This document shows positions 60,082 through 64,000 of a DNA stretch of 64,000 nt, in pieces; the first letter of the stretch is position 1, and every line of letters begins with the position of its first letter. The notes beneath the pieces are model-generated. The model was not told the origin of the DNA, searched no databases, and saw only the letters and a list, made by a program, of their open reading frames with translations. Position numbers and translations under genes: made by a program. Source of the stretch: Pseudomonas turukhanskensis (GTDB lineage Bacteria; Pseudomonadota; Gammaproteobacteria; Pseudomonadales; Pseudomonadaceae). The stretch is taken from contig NZ_BSFN01000005.1 of the NCBI RefSeq assembly GCF_027922365.1, forward strand, positions 300,531-364,530, given 5' to 3'.

Positions 60082-62388
60082 TTACTTACCTAGCTGAATT
60101 TTGGGCGCCCACTTCAGCCATTCTTCGTTGGCTTCTTCGTTCAGCACAAACGTCTGCCCGGCTTTGACCGGCGCGCCCAGTTGCTCGCCTTCTGGCGTAG
60201 CAAACGCGATACCGCCCTGCAGCAACGACTCCACCGATTCGGTGCGTACCTTGGCGCCTTTGAATAGGCTCCAATCCACGGAGAAACCACTGACGCTCCA
60301 GAACCGGCTACCGGTGCGAACCAACGGGGCGAAGCGCGGTTCGATCAGCACAGTGATCAGCACCCGATCGGCCGTGGCGCCCAGTTCGACCCCGGTCACT
60401 TTGCCCACAGGAACTTCCCGGTAAGTAACCGGCACATCGGCTTTGATCGAGCCACGACGGGGTGCGCTGAGGGTTAGCGTCAGGCCGCTCTCGCGGGTGG
60501 CGAGCGTTGGCGCCTGGTCCAGGGCGACGAAGCTGGTTTGCGGTGCAGCCCCTTTGGGCGCCGGCTGTACTTGCAGGTATTGGCCGCTCACCAGGGTGTC
60601 AAGGTTGGCCGTGCGGATCAGGCCCAGCTCGGGTTTGACCACCCAGAACTGCGAACCGGCACGGGCGACGCGCTCGGCACTTTCGGTGATGCGCGCGTTA
60701 AGCAGGACGCCTTGCAGGTCGTCCGTCAGGGCCATGCTTTCGACCTTGCCAAGGTCGATGCCTTTGTAGCGAATCGGGGTGTCCGGGCGCAGACCGTCAC
60801 CGGAGGCGACACGGATGGTGATCAGCGTGCCTTTTTGCAGAGCGTCTTCGCGGTTGGTATGCAGGGTGAAGCGCTGTACCCGTTTGGTCGGCGGCGCACT
60901 GGGGTCTGGCGTCTCAAAGCTGATGCCGCCAGCCAGCAGGGTTTGCAGTGATTCGCTCTTCACCTTGATGCCGGACAAGCCGCCACTCAGGGTGATGCCG
61001 CTGGCGTTCCAGAAGCGTGTGGAGTTGTTCACCAGGTTGGCGTACTCGGGCTCGATGTGCACACCAATGGCTACGCGTTTGCGGTCGCGGGCCAATTGGT
61101 AGCTCTGCACGGTGCCGACTTTGATCTGTTTGTAGAGCACCGGGCTGCCGACTTCCAAGGAGCCCAGCACGTCGCTGTAGAGCACTAGGTGCAGGCCGGG
61201 GGCGCTGAGATCAAGCGGTGGTGGTTTCAGGCGGGCTACAAAATCGCGGGCCGGCGCGTTGCCTTTTTCACCCGGCCGCACCGCGATGTAGTTGCCCTTC
61301 ACCAACGCTTCGATGCCGGTGATGCCGGCCAGGGAAATGACTGGTTTGACCACCCAGAACTCGGTGCCTTCTACCAGGTAGTCTTCGGCACGCGGGTCTA
61401 GCGCCAACTCGGCAGACGCGGTGGTCAGGTCATCATTCATCTTCAGGGTTTTCAGCGTGCCTACCTGAATGCCCTTGTACATGACCGGCGTGCGACCGGA
61501 CTGCAGGCCTTCGAAGTCGGCGAATTTTACGTTGACCTTGATGCCCACCTGGGCAGCGTCGAAGTCTTCATAGAGACGGAACGGTAAACTGGGGTCGGTG
61601 GGCGGGCTGTCTTTGCGATGCTCCGGGGTGGCGAAGGCAATGCCGCCGGCAACGATACTGGCCAGCGACTCGGTGCGCATCTTGAAGCCGCCCAGGTCGG
61701 CGCTGACGGTAACGCCGCTGGCGTTCCAGAAGCGGGTGTGTTTGCGCACCAGTTGCGCGTATTGCGGCTGGATGTACACCTTGACTTCAACAGTGTTCTG
61801 GTCAGCCGCCAGGCTGTAACTCTTCACCACGCCGACCTGGATTTGCTTGTAGAACACCGGGCTGTCACGGTTCAGAGAGCCCAGGCGTTCGGCCTTGAGG
61901 GTGAGATGCAAGCCGGGCACCGAGTCCGCAATAGGCGGCACTTCGTTAAGCGCGACGAACTTGCGCTCCGGCTCGCCATCACCCGGGGCAGCAGTGATGT
62001 AGTTGCCCGATACCAGGGTTTCCAGCCCGGTAACGCCGGCCAGGCTCACGCTTGGTTTTACCAGCCAGAACCGGGTGTTTTTGCGCAGGTAGGGTTCCAC
62101 GTCCTTGTCCATTTCTACCGTGGCGATTACGCCGCGCTTGGCGCCGGTTTCATCGAGGGTAAGATTTTTCACCTTGCCCACCGGCATACCTTTGTAGATG
62201 ACCTCGGTCTTGCCGGCCTGGATACCGTCGCCGCTGGTAAAGATGATCTGAATATCAATGCCCGCCTGGTCATAGGCGCGCCATGCCAGCCACCCCCCGA
62301 TCACCAGGGCAATCAACGGCAGTACCCAGATCGCAGACCAGTTGGAGGCGGGGCGGATTTTGGCTTTGGGCAGATCAGTCATTGTCAT
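60082..62388 (-). CDS. Multi-MCE-domain envelope lipid transport protein (LetB/PqiB-like)
   Basis: A 768-residue protein with one N-terminal membrane helix (about 18-38) and six MCE domains, beginning near residues 43, 158, 278, 397, 518 and 634. They alternate between two kinds (GxxV-xYKGxxVG and GLHLxL...GS). LetB of E. coli has seven MCE domains forming a tunnel across the periplasm, and PqiB has three plus a coiled needle. Here the C-terminus has no long helix, so the LetB-like tunnel is more likely. Such proteins shuttle phospholipids between inner and outer membranes. The first 14 bases overlap the preceding PqiA/LetA gene, showing an operon. Confidence 0.9.
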   Translation of the reverse strand: MTMTDLPKAKIRPASNWSAIWVLPLIALVIGGWLAWRAYDQAGIDIQIIFTSGDGIQAGKTEVIYKGMPVGKVKNLTLDETGAKRGVIATVEMDKDVEPYLRKNTRFWLVKPSVSLAGVTGLETLVSGNYITAAPGDGEPERKFVALNEVPPIADSVPGLHLTLKAERLGSLNRDSPVFYKQIQVGVVKSYSLAADQNTVEVKVYIQPQYAQLVRKHTRFWNASGVTVSADLGGFKMRTESLASIVAGGIAFATPEHRKDSPPTDPSLPFRLYEDFDAAQVGIKVNVKFADFEGLQSGRTPVMYKGIQVGTLKTLKMNDDLTTASAELALDPRAEDYLVEGTEFWVVKPVISLAGITGIEALVKGNYIAVRPGEKGNAPARDFVARLKPPPLDLSAPGLHLVLYSDVLGSLEVGSPVLYKQIKVGTVQSYQLARDRKRVAIGVHIEPEYANLVNNSTRFWNASGITLSGGLSGIKVKSESLQTLLAGGISFETPDPSAPPTKRVQRFTLHTNREDALQKGTLITIRVASGDGLRPDTPIRYKGIDLGKVESMALTDDLQGVLLNARITESAERVARAGSQFWVVKPELGLIRTANLDTLVSGQYLQVQPAPKGAAPQTSFVALDQAPTLATRESGLTLTLSAPRRGSIKADVPVTYREVPVGKVTGVELGATADRVLITVLIEPRFAPLVRTGSRFWSVSGFSVDWSLFKGAKVRTESVESLLQGGIAFATPEGEQLGAPVKAGQTFVLNEEANEEWLKWAPKIQLGK

Positions 62389-63001
62389 CGTCGTCCGTTT
62401 CGGTGTTGTCCCAGAGCAAGCGCGGGTCGAAAGTGAGTGCGGCTAGCATGGTCAGAATCACCACGCTGGCAAAGGCGGCAGCACCGGGCCCAGGCTCGAT
62501 GCTGGCCAGGCTGCCAAAGTTGACCAAGGCCACAAGGATGGCGATCACGAATACATCGAGCATCGACCAGCGGCCTATCCATTCAATAAAGCGGTACATG
62601 ACGATGCGTTGGCGGGGCGACATCGGCAGCCGGCGCTGCACCGAGTACAGCAGCAGACCGATGCCGACCAGCTTGAAAGTCGGCACCAGGATGCTGGCTA
62701 CAAAGACCACGGCAGCGATGGGGATCATTCCGTACTGCACCAGGGAAATAACGCCGGACATAATGGTGTCGGGCTCACCTTTGCCCAGGGTGCTGACGGT
62801 CATGATCGGCAGCATATTGGCGGGAATATAGAGCACCGCTGATGTGAGCAACAACGCCCAGGTGCGGGTCAGGCTGTTGGGTTTGCGAGGGTGTATGCTG
62901 CCGCCGCATCGGGTGCAGAACTGGCCGTGGCTCTCGGGTTCTTCACGGTTGAGCTGGTGGCACTCGTGGCACACCAGAATGCCGGCATCAATGGCGCGCA
63001 T
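62375..63001 (-). CDS. PqiA/LetA-type membrane protein, second copy
   Basis: A 208-residue inner-membrane protein of the paraquat-inducible A family with one zinc-ribbon (CHECHQ, CTRCGG) and about four membrane helices (TWALLLTSAVLYIPANMLPIM, GMIPIAAVVFVASILVPTFK and others). The MLPIM and PTFK-like motifs are typical. E. coli LetA/PqiA contain two such halves fused; here two genes supply one half each. Start ATG 63001 with GAGAGG before it; ATG 63007 is the alternative and would overlap the site. It overlaps the preceding gene by 14 bases. Confidence 0.9.
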   Translation of the reverse strand: MRAIDAGILVCHECHQLNREEPESHGQFCTRCGGSIHPRKPNSLTRTWALLLTSAVLYIPANMLPIMTVSTLGKGEPDTIMSGVISLVQYGMIPIAAVVFVASILVPTFKLVGIGLLLYSVQRRLPMSPRQRIVMYRFIEWIGRWSMLDVFVIAILVALVNFGSLASIEPGPGAAAFASVVILTMLAALTFDPRLLWDNTETDDDDND

Positions 63002-63647
63002 GGTCATCCTCTCCCGATAACGCTTCCCAGATTTGATGTGGCGTCATCGTCACTTCCAGCCAGACCTGTACCAACAGCAGTGAGACAAAGCAGGCCAAGC
63101 CTACCCCGAGCGTGATATCGGCAAGACCGATAAGCTTCACCACGGAAACCAGGGTGCCCATCAGGTAAACCTCAAGCATGCCCCACTCGCGCATGTGGTG
63201 ATAAATGCGGTAGAGCAGCAGCCCATAGCTGCGGCCGAATTTAAACTGGATGCTCAGTAGCACCAGGAACTGGCACAGCAGTTTGAGTAAGGGCACGGCC
63301 ATGCTGGCCAGAAACACCACCACAGCTACACCCTGCATACCGGAATCGTAGAGCGCGTGAACACCGCTCCAGACTGTGTCCGTACTGTTCTGGCCGAGTA
63401 GGCTCAATTCCATGATTGGCAGGAAGTTAGCCGGAAAATAGAGCAACAGCGCGGCAATCACCAAGGCCATGCTGCGCTTGACCACCTTGGGGCGGCTCAT
63501 ATAAAGCTCGAAACCACAGCGCGGGCAATGCGCGCTTTCACCGAGCTGAAGCTCGGGCTTGAGCATCAGCAAATCGCACTCGTGGCAGGCGGTTAGCGCC
63601 TCCAGCGGCATCTCGGACAGTTCACCAGCATCTGCAGCATCAGACAT
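62988..63647 (-). CDS. PqiA/LetA-type membrane protein, first copy
   Basis: A 219-residue PqiA-family protein: zinc-ribbon (CHECDL and CPRCGF), then four membrane helices including ALVIAALLLYFPANFLPIME and GVAVVVFLASMAVPLLKLLC. It is the first gene of the PqiA-PqiA-MCE operon and probably forms the inner-membrane platform for the MCE tunnel together with its neighbour. ATG 63647. Confidence 0.9.
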   Translation of the reverse strand: MSDAADAGELSEMPLEALTACHECDLLMLKPELQLGESAHCPRCGFELYMSRPKVVKRSMALVIAALLLYFPANFLPIMELSLLGQNSTDTVWSGVHALYDSGMQGVAVVVFLASMAVPLLKLLCQFLVLLSIQFKFGRSYGLLLYRIYHHMREWGMLEVYLMGTLVSVVKLIGLADITLGVGLACFVSLLLVQVWLEVTMTPHQIWEALSGEDDHARH

Positions 63648-63872
63648 GGAAAGAGCTCTAGAGGGTTTTGCTCATAGGTTAAACCAACATCCCCGCGCTT
63701 CCCGGGTTGCTGGTGGCAATCCTAGTCGCAATAAAGGGTTATGCGTGGAGTGCGGTGTTATTTCTTTTCAGACTTGAACGCCTGCAACTTGTGCCATGAA
63801 CGTGTTGGACTTTATTGGCGCAACGTATGTGCCATGAACTTCCATCGGTCGCCCGCCGAACTTTTCTCAGCA
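63648..63872. other. Intergenic region between the transport operon and an rRNA operon
   Basis: About 225 bases with no gene or repeat. It must hold the promoter of the PqiA-type operon on the minus strand. Confidence 0.4.
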
Positions 63873-63913
63873 CAAAAACAAACCCCCCACTCGCTTTCGC
63901 GAATGAGGGGTTT
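63873..63913 (-). terminator. Terminator of the rRNA operon
   Basis: On the minus strand AAACCCCTCATTCGCG pairs with CGAGTGGGGGGTTT (around AAAG, with one or two mismatches) and is followed by GTTTTTGTG, ten bases after the 5S rRNA end. Confidence 0.85.
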
Positions 63914-63922
63914 GGAATTTAA

Positions 63923-64000
63923 GCTTGACGATGACCTACTCTCACATGGGGAAACCCCACACTACCATCGGCGATGCGTCGTTTCACTACTGAGTTCGGG
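63923..64000 (-). rRNA. rrf: 5S ribosomal RNA, 3' part
   Basis: Read on the minus strand, the last 78 bases contain CCCGAACTCAGTAGTGAAAC, then ACGCATCGCCGATGGTAGTG and the ending GTAGGTCATCGTCAAGC, the 3' two-thirds of a Pseudomonas 5S rRNA. The 5' part and the rest of the rRNA operon lie beyond the window. Confidence 0.95.

Noticed and set aside
1..64000. CRISPR array, prophage or insertion sequence in the window
   Set aside because: No regularly spaced direct repeats, and no transposase, integrase or phage structural genes were seen other than the T6SS genes, which are tail-like by origin.

Overview
The window reads as a chromosomal segment of a Pseudomonas-type gammaproteobacterium. The evidence is the gene content and order. 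The run speA - yciH - nudix - DUF2333 - gcbA - chemoreceptor - dipZ/dsbD - aroQ - accB - accC - prmA - zinc-ribbon/DUF3426 - dusB - fis - purH - purD - retS is, from memory, the order found around PA4839-PA4856 of P. aeruginosa. The right part (carbonic anhydrase, rimI, a DUF6160-like surface-protein cluster, mksFEB, PqiA/MCE genes, then an rRNA operon) resembles the PA4676-PA4690 neighbourhood. GTAGGAGCG-type REP/REPIN repeats also fit Pseudomonas.

Layout. 1-6749 (minus): part of a type VI secretion locus, tssB-tssC-tssK-tssL-ompA-like-hcp-vgrG, running off the left edge. The remaining core genes (tssA/E/F/G/H/J/M) are not in view. 7243-10110: a GAF-GAF-GGDEF-EAL c-di-GMP enzyme. 10155-10310: a complete tRNA-Met unit with promoter and terminator. 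10389-14838: accessory genes of mostly unknown function, including a three-gene minus-strand set (membrane protein, lytic transglycosylase, small membrane protein), a small secreted Cys-rich protein and an esterase-like lipoprotein. 14884-35499: conserved housekeeping genes for polyamine, fatty-acid, purine and aromatic synthesis, disulfide transfer, tRNA and ribosome modification, and Fis. 35625-38411: RetS. 38444-43660: MarC, YegD, a Gre-like factor, small lipoproteins, OsmE and carbonic anhydrase. 43743-54675: membrane-anchored nucleotidase, amine oxidase, RimI, and four secreted proteins sharing one N-terminal motif. 55147-59987: the MksFEB condensin. 60082-63647: a six-MCE-domain envelope lipid-transport protein with two PqiA/LetA-type membrane partners. 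63873-64000: terminator and 3' part of a 5S rRNA, the tail of an rRNA operon read from the right.

Functional themes. Two GGDEF proteins (one with EAL), RetS and a T6SS fragment lie in one window, all linked in Pseudomonas to the choice between motility, biofilm and secretion. Envelope functions recur: LetB/PqiA-like, DsbD, OsmE, DUF6160-like proteins and several lipoproteins.

The most unusual non-coding signal is a family of three long imperfect inverted repeats (34030-34148, 40660-40774, 42765-42894). Each starts a few bases after a plus-strand stop codon and lies in the same orientation. They share the segments ATGCTCA and GCCTTGC while the stem sequences differ but stay paired. There are also at least four other repeat types (REP/REPINs, two MITE-like elements, a GTAGGGYG palindrome family). 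The best candidates for an undescribed protein system are the 10389-12146 gene set beside the tRNA and the 48675-53745 secreted-protein cluster.

All assignments come from reading the sequence. No database search was run.
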